In this document: positions 26,601 to 41,600 of the stretch, one piece after another
Layout: every line of letters begins with the position of its first letter
How positions within the stretch are numbered: the stretch's first letter is position 1
DNA from: Ascidia mentula
Taxonomy: Eukaryota; Chordata; Ascidiacea; Phlebobranchia; Ascidiidae
DNA: 64,000 bases
Reading direction: 5' to 3'
NCBI GenBank assembly: GCA_947561715.1
Contig: OX387197.1
Span: forward strand, 23,090,266-23,154,265
Notes under the pieces: model-generated
What the model was told of the DNA's origin: nothing
The model's database searches: none
The model's input: the letters and a program-made list of their open reading frames with translations, nothing else
Translations under genes and position numbers: made by a program

Positions 26601-29600
26601 AAGCTTGACCTTTTTTGCAGTGGATGGCTACCCAGGCACAAACGTGATCCTATTGGCTATAACCAAAAAGAATGAAACCACGGCAACGCGCACCTATTTC
26701 ATTCAAGTCACTGGCGGAACGGAAACAAAATCCCTCACGGCTTTTGACGTCGAAACATTCTTGATCACTGATCTAACGCCGGAAGTGACGTACACGGTTG
26801 TGGTGTCTGTTCTTAACGACGGTCTGCTTGACACCGCCTTAACTCTAACTGTTGTCACCAGTAAGTAAAGGATTCAATTAGCCGCAGACAAACGACATTC
26901 AAAAGCTTGTTGATAATACCAAATTTCTTTCTTTTATTGTCTCTCCCTTTTTTCACTTTCCAGGTTTATCTGTGCAGTGTGTCTGTGCAATGCAATGGCA
27001 TTCACAAATCAGTTCTAAATAATAAAGTGTGATTTTCAGTGAAAACATAAATCATAAACATTCACCCGTAGAATGTGTATGTAATTTTAACCTTCTCACA
27101 CCGTTCCAGCGAAAACCTGCACCTTGTCCTGTACAAACGCCAACTGCATCGCGTTCAACTCCACAAGGACAGAGTGTGTTTGCAAGGTTGGATACGAAAA
27201 ACACCCGAATCAGACCAACGTATGTTTGGATATCGACGAGTGCCAACTATCATCTTGTCCTGAAGATTCAACTTGTTCCAACAGTGATGGCTCATTTGCA
27301 TGTCGTTGTCCCACTGGTCTCCAGCTATTCGATGGCCAATGTGTGGGTGAGTATTGTTATAATTAACCACATATATGTTTCTTTTTGAATAAGACAGAAA
27401 CTGAAGATGATGCCATTAGGCGAAATTAATATTTCTTAAATAAAGATCTTATGCTGGTGTGATCGCCGGTTACTCCTTTCGGAGCCCTAGGAATTAACCA
27501 CATATATGTTACGAATTCGAACACTCACATATTGCTTGTAATAATGACCAATACATTTACTTATATGTTGAAATTAACAAACCGATCTGTAGAAAGCTCA
27601 GATGGTCGATATTTTTTAGAAAAATATATTTCGCCTAAAAAAGGCATCATCAGTTTCTCCAACTTATTTAAATAGAAGCTGAATTGATAAGTTGCGCGAT
27701 CGACAGGGGCCGTCAAATTGATCCATTTTTTTCATTCTGTAATCACACTATAAATTTTCTCATTGGATTTTTTTTTGTATGTTACAGAAGCCAATATCTG
27801 CAACCAGGAACCTTGTGAAAACGGGGGAACTTGCACGACGGGTAACAGTAGTTACTCCTGTAGCTGTCCCGAACATTTCTTCGGTCCACGGTGCGAGTAC
27901 TACACAACCCCATGTCTGAACGTACCTTGCCAAAACGAAGGAACCTGTGTTGATTTATCCGGAAGTTTCAGATGCGACTGTATTTCAAACTATACAGGTT
28001 ATAATTGAGAGCAAACTATATTTTCTTGACTGTGGAGAACTTCGCAGTTGCTTCGATAATGTTTACAAATGGGGAATCTATTAAAACGATATGCTTATGT
28101 GTGTTTTAACTCAATGTTACAAACAGGGTCGGTATGTGACGTAGATGTGGACGAGTGCAGTCAGGGTACGTTTAAATGCGATCCCAATTCTCAATGTCAG
28201 AACACAATTGGTGATTATAAGTGCAATTGCAACGATGGATACAGGTATGTTCTACCAATTCCGCTTATTGCGGATCCTTAGTTTTATGAAAGTCAAACCA
28301 TAATTAATTTTAGCGGCACCAAAATATAAAGAGTTCTGTGTCATCAGTTTCTCGGTTATATCATCGAAGTTATCTAGTTACTGATTAGCTAATCCATTTT
28401 ACAGAGGTGACGGAAGAGATAAATGTTACTTCATAAGACTAATTGCTTATGGAGAAAGTGTGAACGACGAAGTTTTGACGATTTCAGACGACGTTGCTTC
28501 TCCCGTACTCAAGTATATTCATCAGATTAAATTATTTTACCGCAAATGCAACAATTCTGATCATTACTGTTCAAAAAGTATGAATTGTAATAATTTCAAG
28601 ATGGCAAACACCAACAAGAAAGAACTGGGCTGTTTTCCCAGTTCTGTTCAATATAACGCACTTATGGGCCCAGGCATTAAGCACCTTTTTGTACCACAAT
28701 CGCATACAACCATACGAAGTACTACCACCATATGTCGCAACAACGTAGTGTGTAATGTCGCGAGTCTTTGCTGTGGATTCGGTGCAAACTTTGTGATCCA
28801 CTGGTTGAATTAATCGTTTCAGGGCGTCGTTTGATATTCCCTTTGGAACAAAGACCTTCAGCAACATGCGCGTGACATCAAACGGTCTTATAACACTTGG
28901 ACTTGGCTCCTGGTTCGTTCAGTATCTCAGCCGTCCCTGGTACAACGGATTCAGCTTCTTTGACATCGGGATGATTGCGCCGTTCTGGGACAACTTTCAT
29001 CCGAGTACAAATAACAATGGACGCGTTTATTATCAGGTACTGACATCATTATTACCTGTGATGCTTTCTCATGTCGCAGCTTTCTAAGTCTAAGTGTCCA
29101 GTTTGTTTATCCGTTCAGTATTATTTTACATGTTGTCTGTTCAATTCGTCTTGTTATGCTTTGTTGTTGTTTGGTTTACTTTTGCTGTTTATGTTGTATT
29201 TTCTGTTGCTGTTGTTGCTTAACAACTGACCTTCTGGCCTGCTATGCATCAAGGCTTCATCAGGTTTATTTGTGCCAAGTTCAATTTCTTGGACGCCACC
29301 CTGTGATTTAGGTCACGGTCATTTGCTTTAAACGTTGTCTTTTGTTTGAAGGTCTATAACAAAGGAGAGGCCACCTTGACGGAACAAAGTGAAGCTGTGG
29401 TCGGAGAAATTGCAACGAGAATCAACAATCGGTTCGATCGCCAAGATTTCAATCCACTGTTCGTGCTGAAAGCTACCTGGAATAAAGTTGTCATGCACGA
29501 CGAGTTCTATCATCGAGACTATGTAATATGAATAAAAGTTTGCATTGGCAGACGTACTCATGGCAAATGTTTCACAAGTACATCCTTATTGGCTTCACTG

Positions 29601-32600
29601 TCAAGAACACCACATTTCCAACTTGGTAACCTAAATATAAAAGCCATGTAAAATCAAGTGATATACCAACACTTCTAAACCGAAAATGTCGATAAGACTT
29701 TTTATAATTTATGTGCAAGCGAATACTAACATTGAAAATCAGAATTTCACGAGTTCCTGTTTTTATCTAAGTTATTTACGTAGCCAAGCACGTTTCAAGC
29801 CATCATAGCAAGCGACGGTGCCGACACCTACCTTATCTACAACTACAAGGAGGATGCGATGATGTGGGACACGCGCAGAAGATATCCGTGGGGAAACCGA
29901 GCTCTGATTGGATACAGTTTTGTTTTGGGTCAAAGTTTTGTTGAAGTTCAGGGAGATTACAGACCCGACCATAGAAATCAAACCGGAGGTGAAACTTTTT
30001 AAGTTTAGTTCGTATATTTTACGCGAAATGAAACAAGTTTCAGGATAAGTAATTTGTGCAAGTGTAAAGAAAGTGGGAAAAGTGCTAAAACATTTATCCC
30101 CTTCATGGCGGATTTAATAAGACATTTTGCGTCCTGTTATATAAATCAATACTAAAATCGGTTCGAACACAATAGAGTACCATTATACCTAGTAATATTT
30201 TTTTATACTATACGTTTTATCGTTTTGCAGGCGGCCCGACCGGTCAGTACTTTTACCACGTGGCGAAAAGAATCACGAACATACAACGGGCAGTAGCCAC
30301 TCTCGAATGCGTCTCGTGGTATGTGAGAGAATCAAGCAACCCTTGGTCACCCGATTATGAACCATGTCCCTGCACAAGTTTGCAAGCTAGAAGAGATCCA
30401 AGCTTCACGTGGTCAGTGGACGTGCAGCTGTACTGGAATGCAAGATTCAACAAGTACTACCCCGACTACTACCGAACTGCCAGTATTGAGGAGTGGGCTT
30501 ACGATGAAGGTACGTACATGCTGTCAATACTGCGTAACTCTTTGCTTACAATTACCGACCAAACATGTTCATTTTTACCTTCAACAACAAGGATTAAAGA
30601 TTTAATTTCACACCACTTACAGTTAGTTGAGTTTATGTTTAATCCAATTGTAAGTTGCAGGCGATAGATCACTCAATTTATTCTGTAATCTTATCTAGAT
30701 ACTTTAAAATGGTGAAACTATACAGTTGATTACCAAAATACCAATTTACACAATGAAACGTGTTATAAACCACATTTTGCAGTGGGACTCTACAACTGCT
30801 ACCAACCACGAGTAAACACTGGTCCAAGATGTTGTTACTCCCCACGATCCAACACCTTCTCACCGTTCTGGGGCTGGTGGAGTCAAAGCCCTCTCATATC
30901 TGGGCCTCTGTCGAGTCGCTACGAGCGGAGTCAAATCCCTATCTTTGAAAGAACTTCGTGGTGGTCCTGGGTTTCCTTTAGAGATGAGGAACTATTTAGC
31001 GCGCAATTCAACTCATCCATGCGTAAGATTTGTGGGATTTTTTTATGTATGACTGTTTTGTGAGCTTGCTTTTTTCGCCTGGTTTGAACTATGATCCACA
31101 AAATAAAAAGCGAAATTTTATTAAAGTTTATTTCGATAGAAAACGATCTCATTCCAAGACGCCAATGCTGTGTGGAAAGCCAAAGCCAAACTTTATGTGA
31201 CTTATATAAAGCTCTGCGCCCACCGGCGAATTGTACGGGATACGTTCCACGGAGAATATGTGAGTTTTGAAGGTTAATATTATGTTTTTATCGCAACAAG
31301 TTTTACTATTTTATTCACCCTAATTACGTTTAAAATGTATTAAATTGTTTCCAATCAGATTTTTTGAAGACAAATTGTTTTGAACACAGTAGATGAAAAG
31401 CTTTAGTTTCTAAAAGTGGCAATTACACTTTTTATTTCAGCGTTCTTCTGGGGTGACCCTCATATTACGACCATCGACGGCGTGACGTACAGTTTCAACG
31501 GTTTGGGGGAACATCACATGGTTTACGCACCAGGAGTTTTCTCCTTGCAAGCCCGCACCAAAAAGGCAAAGAAGGAAGACATGACGGACTCGGACGCAAC
31601 TGTGTTCGTGGCATTCGCTGCAAAGGATCTTGCATCAGAAAACTCCGGCACGGTAAACGGCATTTTGAATTCTTATACCTCATATCCTACGACTTGTTTA
31701 TGCAACCGTTGTAACCGTTTCATTGGAAATCGCATTTAAAGAAAAACTGTTGTCTGAAAATCCTATAAAATCCGAAAGTATTTTAATTGAAGTATTTTAA
31801 TTGAATAAAAAAATACATGATTGGTTTGTTGCATTTAAAGCTTCAATTTGAAGTTGACTTTGACAACGAGAATGGCGACGGTGTGATTGTCAAAGTGGAT
31901 GGAAGCGTTGTGAACAATATTACGGACAGTAAGTAACGAACCCCAATTTTGATGTATAAAATACTACTTGATTGCGACGTAAGTTACATGTTAAATGTTT
32001 CAAATTTCTACCCGTACAAAGACAGCTTTCCCAATCTATTTGTGCATAGGTAAATACCTTTAATAATGCCGTATTTTTGACAGTATACCCAACGTATCAA
32101 ATTAAAACACAATTGTTTATTTCCGGTGGAACAAACTACTCTTGCTATACGAAATACTTTGTTATCCAAAAGGCTTGTAGGTTAGCGGGCAATGCTTTTA
32201 TAAACAATACCCATGCTAAAGGGGACTGTATGCAAAAAATCCCTAACCTTTAACTCACTTGCTTTATAATGATCATTACTCGAAACTTACATATTTAATA
32301 ATCGTTGTTGTGAAGGTGAAACCATTGTTAGTGAATTGAGTTTAACCCAAGAAAACGGAACGTACACAGCTGTTTTTCCATCCTCCCAATCCCTCACCAT
32401 CACAGCGAGCAACTACCTTCTTGCCATGCAGTTTACCGGCGACACAAAGTCCATGCAAAGCATCTCGAAGGGCCTTTTGGGTGAGAAAAAAGTATTTTCT
32501 TTCAGCAAAGACAAAATACTGCACGACATGTCAATTGCAAACTTGTTTTTTTTTAGTTTGTTACGGTAAATTGTAGTTTTTTTTAAAAAAAAGCTTTTTC

Positions 32601-35600
32601 GGTGATGTTCTGATGTCCAAGTTTAACTTTGACTCTTTAAAGGATACTGGGACGGTGATAAACAAAACGACTTTGAGATGAGGAATGGAACGACCATGAA
32701 TTGGGAATCCCTACAACCTACAGAAAACCTGGACATATTGAATGGAACCCTGTCAGAGAGGTTACTGTATCCATTTGGATTATCATGTGAGAAAAAAGTT
32801 CCAAACTTTTACTTTTATCAAAACGCTATTGCATTGACAAACAATCGGGACCTTAATCAAACTAGTAGTGTTCACATAAAAGTGAAAATGCTAGAATGGC
32901 CCTGATTTTCTGAAAATTGTGATTTGACAAACCTGAACATGCTAACAAACAAAAAGGCCCATTTAGGCAAGGTGTAAAACAAAGTTTTTTATGGGTCTAC
33001 TTTTTTGTCAGGGAAATTGCACAACGCAAGTGAAAGCTTCTTCAGCTACAGCGGTGATTCAATGGACACATTTGTAAATCACAATCCAGTTAATGGGGAT
33101 GCGCCTCCTTTCCTTGAGGATCTCGTTAAAGATCAAAGAAATTCGAGTCACTTTGCGCAAGTTCTGTCAAACTGCACGACCAACGGCGTTGTTTCAACCA
33201 CTTGTCTCTATGATGTTTTGACAACAAACAGAAGCGACATCGGAGAAAACACGAAGTCCGAGGCGGAAAGCACAGAACAAATATCGAGGGCAAACGGTGA
33301 GATTCTAGCAGATTTCATAGCGTTCGGGTGAAAGAATTTGTCCTGGTAAAATCGCTTGAAGCATATGCTATAATAGTAGGATAAGCCTATAGTTTTAACG
33401 CGCCCAATGTCCATCGTCAATTTCTGTAATGCAAAAGCAACATATAACAATCAAATAGAAAAATATAAGCAAACGTTTACAAGAAATTAAAATCTGCCAC
33501 AGCTGCACATTTGCCTAAATTACTACTAATCACTGTACTTTGATACGCGTAACACAAATAAGTCAAAAAGTTGTGTTTACTCTAATATGTATTCATTGCA
33601 GCCAACTCCTTGCCCGTTCTGGCCGTATTGGCGTCCACGAACATACAGATGATGAACGGTAGATACACCCTGATGGCCCAGATTAACGAGATTACAACTT
33701 TCGCTGTGACAGCTGATGATGCAGACGGGCACGACGTCACGTTCGCTTTACAACCGGAGGATTCGATTGAGGGAGTTTCTATAAACACCAGTGAGTCACA
33801 TAGTGGCACGCCTAGAACTTACGTTAGTGCAGAAAGTGGTGATAGGAAAAGCAACAAGAGAAAGGTCATGTGATGTAATACCCAAAGTTAAATGGTCCCT
33901 ATAAGCCCTGTAAATTATTTTTCACTGCGTCAACATAGAAACTGGCAATATCATGAAAATGATAAACTGCTCGATAAGGTCTTGGAGTTGAAGTTACATG
34001 TCGTATAAGTCACCAATATAATTTTATCGGTTTTCTTTCAGCCAGTGGAGTGGTTACTTGGACACCCACGACCGACCATCGGATTACGAGCACGACAAAT
34101 CGTACACTGACGGTGATAGGCACTGACAGCTTGGACGGTGAAACTATCCTGCCGATCAATGTGAAACTTTGCGTTTGTCAGAACGGAGGGACTTGTCTCT
34201 TCAGCGACCCAGTGTTGGGCAGCGAAAATTATCAGGTTTCAAAATGTTATGTGGTAGTAGAATAATTGTCCCGTAGAGTTCCAAACACACAGAGATTTTG
34301 TGACTATTTTAGCACCGAATCCTATCTTAATATCAATTGGTTTATCAAGACCCTGTGTTACGAAGCGAAAATTATTAGGTTTCAAAATGCATGTAGTTAG
34401 ATCAGAGTTATAGAGTTAATATCTTCATGACCATTGTGAACACGCTCCAAAGCCGCGAGATTAACGTATCTTGCATTGGTTAATGTTGTTACGTCTCTAA
34501 ATAAGGTCAATAGATTCATTCATTTTAGGGGAAAAGGGCAATTTTTGGTAAACTAATCGGTAAAAAATTATCGGTGTAAATTTATTATCGTTGAAAGATT
34601 GTCGACTGCGAATGCACTGACGCCTGGACTGGCGCAGACTGTACAGAAGATAGAGATGGTTGCCGTTTGTCACCTTGCTTCAGTAATGTTACATGTGAAG
34701 ATGTGCCAGCTCCAGGAGTCGGAGAAGCGTGCGGGGATTGCCCTGAAGGAACAACAGGTAAATTTCTTTTGGACAGAAAGTTATTGTGGTTTGTGTCAAA
34801 TCCGATTTGAGGAGTTTTGGTTTTACTATAGTCGATGTATAGTGTAGTGGTGTAGTTGCTATCAATATCGAAAAGTTTATGCTAAAATGTATTCTAAATA
34901 TTGCCAAATTTGGTATCTCTCTTACAAGCTAGGACACAAGTTATGAGGAAAATAAAAGGACAAAAGCTAGCAATTAACAAAACATTATTATATTTCGCCA
35001 ATTCAGGTGATGGGAGAAATTGTACGAACATTGACATGTGCAGCTCGAATCCGTGTGAACATAATTGTGAACCACTCTACAACGCCTTCACATGTTCTTG
35101 TAACGAGGGATACGTTTTGGTGAACACAACACAGTGCCAAGATGTGGATGAATGCAGTTTGGGAAACCCTTGCAGCGCTGTACACCACACGTACTGCGTT
35201 AACACGCCTGGAGATTTTAAGTAAGGTTTTTTAAAGTCTATGCCGATTAAATCAATAGTTTCTGAATCATTTTTTCCTGTGGATCAACGCAAGGCAAGTA
35301 ACAAAATTAGAAAAACAATTCAGAATAAGAGCAAAACTTTTAATTAACATGATTAACATCAACAAAATATTTTCTTTTATATTTTAGTTGTCTTTGCAAT
35401 CCCGGGTTTGACGACAGTTCAGGAAGTTGCATGAACGTAGACGAATGTTCAACAGGAACCCACAATTGTTCTTTAGCTACAACCAGCTGTCAGGACATTC
35501 CAGGATCCTTCGCTTGTCCCTGTTTGCCAAACTACGCAAGGTGGTTCATGTCATTTAATACTGATATACAAAACGGTCCAAAAATGTTGATTTAAAACAA

Positions 35601-38600
35601 ATTGTGATTTTTGTTATATTCTGTCCATAGAAAACTCTAATTTTGGAAATTCATTAAAAAACAAAACATAATGAAATGAATCATTTTGTTGGGGAAAACC
35701 TTTGCCTGCGACCATCGAATCTTCGTGATAATTTTCAGTTATTTTTTTTAGTTAATAAAGTTTTTGCGGGTAATGCTGTAATGGAGGACAATAAGGTTTT
35801 TATTTTCAGCCAGCATCACTGGCTAAAGTACCATAACGTACTGAAAATAAAATACCATAACCATACAGTTAAATTCGTACAAAACTCTAGGCCTTACTTT
35901 TAGGAATGCCTCGGAAAGTGACGAGACCTCCTGTGTGGATTTAGACGAATGCACTGCAAACTTGCACACTTGCGATCGACAAACCGAAGATTGTATAAAC
36001 GAGAGCCCTTTGTTCAAATGCATTTGCAGGTATGGGAGTAAATGCATCTCAGCATCCAACCTTAACACAAATACGTATTGCAATCAGTTTTAAATGTCCA
36101 TCGGTATACCTCAGGTCTGGTTTCGAAACGGTTAATGGAACTTGCCTGGATATCAAGGAATGTTCCAATCCGACTTTGAATACATGCAACGGCAACGGAT
36201 CACTCTGTGTCGAAGAGGAAGGGAGTTTCCACTGCGAATGCTTGGCTGGTTACAACATGAGTGAAGACGGGGTAAGTGTTGATTTTCGTTTTAATTAACG
36301 ACATACAAATTTATCATAAAATTTGTATTTTTTTAAACCTGCCACCCTTTCAAATTCATACCTCTATTCAGAATCATATGACACGAATCTGCTAAATTTT
36401 ACAACACAAACACCTCTAGAATGTCCCAAAGCAATTTACATTCAAACGTATTAAAAAATTATTAATGTTTATTGGAGAATTGTTAATGTAACAAATGAAA
36501 GTATTAATCGAAACAAATTAGGGTGTTCCTTATATTTTATAACCGCTTACTTGTCAAAAAAAATCAATGTGGTTACAAACACAACACAAAAAATACAAAA
36601 TAAAATTTATTAATGACAGCTGCAGACAGGGTGTATTGATTATTATGGCTCTTTTGCGCATATAAAATTTATTAAATTTTGTGAAAATTAATCAATATTC
36701 AAAGAAAACAAACTTAACGTTTGTCTAGACTTGCAACGACGTCGACGAGTGCGCGGATGCTAACATCTGCTCAACAGGAATGATTTGCTCTAATTTCCAT
36801 GGAGGTTATGAATGTTTGTGCTCTGCCGGTTTCTCAATAAATGCAGCGGGGGTAAGCAAAATCATGTTAGAAATATACGTAGAAATTGTGCATACAGTTT
36901 GAGAATTAATATACCAATTTATTGTGTTTACTTAGACGTGTTCCGACAACGACGAATGTACGGATCAAAGTATTTGTCCTCAAGGCTCGTCGTGCTTTAA
37001 TCTTGATGGCGGATACGAATGCAGATGCCAAGTTGGTGTCGAATGCACCAGTGAGTTAAAAAGTCACAAACCAATTCAATTTTTCTGTAAAATAGGCTTG
37101 TGCGACAATTACTTTGAACTAGTCTCAAATTGAAATACCAACACTTACGTTACCGATAATTTAAATCTAAGTACGTTTAAATTACCATTGAACATTTCCC
37201 AAGCATTTTCAGTTCTAAACCTAGAAACATCCATAAAGAATAGAGTAAATTGACCCTTACATTTTTGTGCAGTTAACCCGCAGTTGGACCAGGCAACTTT
37301 GTTACAAGTTACAACTGATTCGATCACAGTGACTGTGGACGCACTTGACTTATACGATCAATACGAGGTGACTATGTTACATTTGTCTGGTGCAAAAGAT
37401 GTTTTGCTTTCTGAAACAAAATTAATGTAGTCTACCAACTTAATACCGCTAATAATTGTAGTAAAAAAGTGACTTCTTATCAAAAAGGTTTCATGTTATT
37501 ACTGTTCAATTAAATCTTTAATTTATTGTTTAATTGTGTCGTTTGTCGACCACAACTCATTGATTGGTATTTCAACATCTTTGTATTATAAGTCAACAGT
37601 TTACTTTATCGAATATTTTTATGGTTAGTTGCAAGCTGTGGATTCCGATGGAACGGTGACCACCAATACGTCAACTGGAACATTTGCTTCAATCACTGGC
37701 CTGAAGCCAAATACAAACTACACGATACGCGCAAGAGTTCTAAAACTGAAAACTTCCGACCACATTTATGAGGAATCGAATTTCAGCGAACCTCTAATCG
37801 CCACCACTAGTAAGCTAAACTTCGCGCCTGCAGTTATTGAAAACCTGAAAATTAGTTCATTTGATGGTTCAAAAAACTTGTCTGTGGGCGTTGTGGTTTT
37901 ATTAACGTTTCAGATTACAAACCTAATATTGGTGATTACAACAAAGACAATCGCTGTTCATTTTGACTTTGACGACACAGGTCACAATACCTGCAATACA
38001 AAACACTAAAAATGCGCATGAAGTTTTTTGATCACCAAAATCATCAAAAATCACATACAAATGTGTCACCCAATTACAGAACAGGTGGACATATAGTAAT
38101 TATTGCACTGTTAATTTCAGATGCAATTGATTTGGCGCTGGTTGTGACGTTGGTCGGTGAAGTTTACAGTCAAGATCTAACCGACATCTCCTCGACTCAA
38201 TCTCAATCATTGCGCAACGTTTACGAAAACGCGTTGAGGGAGCAACTCAAGTCGGTTGTGGGTGGCGTAACACTGCGATTCAAAGCAATTACTTTCATTG
38301 CCTTCAGGTGGGACATAAACTTAAAACACTCAATGCAAAAGAAGTAGAAACGTGCGGTGCAAAACTATCGATATATCGTTGTGTTTTCGGTAATACAAAA
38401 ATCATGCGTGACTGAGAAATGTTTGCACATTGCTTTTTGGTAATATTATTCGTTGCAACGACATGTAGAAGCGGAAGTGTGGTCGCATCAGCTGTTGGAG
38501 CTCTGGACACCAATGATCCCAGTCACCGAACAGCTGTTGCTGACGGAACCGACCTTGATGCGGCAACATTCCGAGACTTTTCACCCAGTAAGGATATACT

Positions 38601-41600
38601 AAAAACTTCACAACTTGAAGAACAACTTTACATTTTGAAATATGTTCATAGTTAGAACCATTCCTTCGTCTCCATCAAACTTGCAAGTTACCGACGCTAC
38701 AACCAGGTCACTGACGTTCGGATTCGAACAAGTTTCTAATTCGATTAGCTATGAAGTCAAACGTAAGTTTAAACGCGTACGCTAAAACATACAACCCCCA
38801 TCTGCGTGTTGCGAATTACAAATAGCGCATCAGATTCCTAAATTTCCTGGTTTAGTAACTTTTCCTGGTTTAGTAACCTCAGCATAATTTTTGAGCCAAC
38901 CTGTTTCAAATTAGTTGCTTTTCGGTTTTAGTAACTTGTCCCTCACAATCCTTCACCGAAACGGTTTCCACCCTCCAAGCTACTCTCACTGGTTTGACGC
39001 CTGACACAATTTGTTCCGGAGAAGTGAGGGCACTGGTTGATGTTGGATCAAACGCGGTCGCTTTTACTCCGTACAGCAATCCGGTTGTCACATCCACAAG
39101 TAATACAAAAACATAGACCACTAGAACATGTTCTGAAATAGTTTATATTTTTCGGGAAAAGTCAGATATACAAACTAAAGTGTACAAATTTTCGCGTTGC
39201 GTTCAACGGGAATACCAGGCTATATTTATTGCTTACCTATTTTTAACCTTAGCACCCGAAATCGCTCAAATCGTCGTATCTTCTATCACTGAAACTTCAC
39301 TCTCCATCTCGTTTGCTGCTGTATCCCGCGCTGTCACTTATCGTGTGAGCGTCGCCGGGGTTACTCTGGTTCAAGTGTCAGCGTCCACCAGCACCAGCGG
39401 CAGTGTTGTCAACATCCCGGTAACTGGTCTTGAACAAGGCACTGAATACGTGTTCACAATAACGGCTGTGACTACTGATGCTGCCGGGATGCAGAGAAAC
39501 GCAATCGCTGAAGTTACTGCCACAACCAACGGTGGGTGTTTGATAATGATGTCAGTACATTATATAACGTAGTTGTATTTACATGTAGATGCCAAGTGGT
39601 CAAAATAAATTAATATTGTTGAAAAACAGATCATTGAGAAAACTATAATTTATTGTTTACAAATTTGCAGTCTTTCGTTCTTGTCGATAATATTGGTTGG
39701 AATTTACAAAAGCAATAATTTGCGGGGAGTTTTTGCCTATTAATAACACCCCAAACCGAGCAAAATCTGTCTACTCCCATAATGGAATATTTGTTTTAAG
39801 ATCTCAACGAGTGTCTAACAGTCGTGTGCCAGCCTCACGCAACGTGCAACAACACAGTTGGAAGCTACAGTTGTGTTTGTAACAGCGGTTTCGTCTCCGA
39901 CTCTGCAGGAAGTTCTTGTCTTGGTGGGTATACAATCCATTAATTTGCATCCCCGGACTAGTTTCTATTCAATCCTACTATAAATGAATTGCACATAAAT
40001 ATACGCGCAAGTGTCCTTTGGTAATTTGTACAATGACAATCCTGTGCGTTTTTAAATTTTTAGTGGCTGTAAATGTGCTTTCATGTGGCTGATATAAATT
40101 ACATATAAACAGGTTTCTTGCAAATAAACCAGGGCCAATTTAAAATGATTTCTCAATGAACCCAACTGACAAAATATAATGTGTCTAGCTGCGCGCCACA
40201 CTCAGTTGTCATGTTTTTACTGGAATCCCAAAGAAAATCTATAGGATGCACATGTAAATAATGTCTGTAGAACCTCAGCCTGCAGTTTGGTGGAACAATT
40301 TAGTTGCAAACAAGAATACAAGTCAATACGAATGAAATACGAAAAATAATTATAAAAATTATATTATAGATATCGACGAATGTTCAGCCAGCCACATTTG
40401 TCCATCACTCTCAACTTGCATGAACACACCTGGAAGTTATCTGTGCGATTGTAACAGCGGTTACGCACTTGACTTGGCTGGGGAGTCTTGCGAAGGTATA
40501 GTTTGATTTGAAAACGAGTTTTCTTGTAAATACAATAATCTAGAATCGTAACTACTTTTCCGCAGTAATGAATTAAGATAAATGTCGAGGACCGTAAAAG
40601 TGTGATGTCATCAAATTTGTTTTTGATTAATTTGAATCTTGGCGTTTTTTTCTTTAAGAGTTTTACAGCATGGTTGCCAAAAAATGTTTACTTATCTTTG
40701 TCAATGTTGTCACATGTTCAGACATAGACGAATGTGCCCTCGCAACGACAACGAGCGTGTGTCCGAATCATTCAACCTGCTCGAACGCGGTTGGCAGTTT
40801 TACCTGCACTTGCGTAAACGGCTACACCTACGATTCTGCCACAAGTACCTGCCTAGGTAAAAGTGAATTTCCGCTCGTATTTTCTCCCTTTCTCGCTTTG
40901 GTAAAACAGGATACGAATGTTTGTAAATTCTTTTCCGATTTAAAGTGGACTGCTCATTTGTGCAAACCCTGTTTGATTTATTTTAGAATTGAACATCGTA
41001 AATGTGCATGCGGGTAATGCAACTTTGTCGGCATGACATATGTGATTTATTTTCACACCAATCAGGAGCTAACTTATATCAATATTTTGTGACAGGTCCT
41101 TGCGAAGTACAAACAAGTTATTGTGCAAATGGGGCAACGTGCAGAAACCAGGAAGGCGGTGGAAACCCGGTTTGTCTGTAAGTTATCGGCGAAACGTTTA
41201 CTAAACAAACTAGTTGTAAAACCCCCTTATTTCACCCCGGTCAGTTGACTATTTTTTACGTTGTTTTGTTTTCGAAAATATACTGTATACCCGCGATTAG
41301 ACTGGATTGACTCGCCACACTGTTACTTGAACTTCAATCATTTAAGCGCTATGTGTTTTTGCAGTTGTGCAGCTGGTTACGTGGGTGATCGGTGCGAAGG
41401 GACAGGTTTGTAGTTTCTAACACTATTTCCACCACAACTGTATAAATACCTGATACAGAAAACAAGCTAAGTTTGTTTGCACGAAACGTTTTTTCTTTTT
41501 TTTCTGCTAAGCAATATATCGAAACTAGGTGGCGTAGGACATAAGTGGTAAGACACGTTACATCTTTACAGACGGATCAAACGACGTTTGGAAGATCGTG

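Larger units (their letters stand above)
26621..28244 (+). other. FN3, EGF and EGF-CA block of the giant gene
   Basis: Exons: 26621-26860 (FN3-like, ending YTVVVSVLNDGLLDTALTLT), 27110-27346 (two EGF units, the second with the calcium signature DIDEC), 27788-27997 (two EGF units with the GGTC and EGTC patterns), 28127-28244 (EGF-CA, DVDVDEC). Cys spacing is regular. The intron 27347-27787 is stretched by the hammerhead-like insertions. Confidence 0.85.

Noticed and set aside
28460-28813. A 117-codon open frame between NIDO exons
   Set aside because: It runs from the exon end through an intron. The NIDO sequence continues only if 28513-28822 is removed.
29232-29272. A further hammerhead-like core on the minus strand (CTGATGAAGCC...GGC)
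   Set aside because: The second box is not GAAA (it reads CAGAAGG) and no stem III or cleavage triplet follows.
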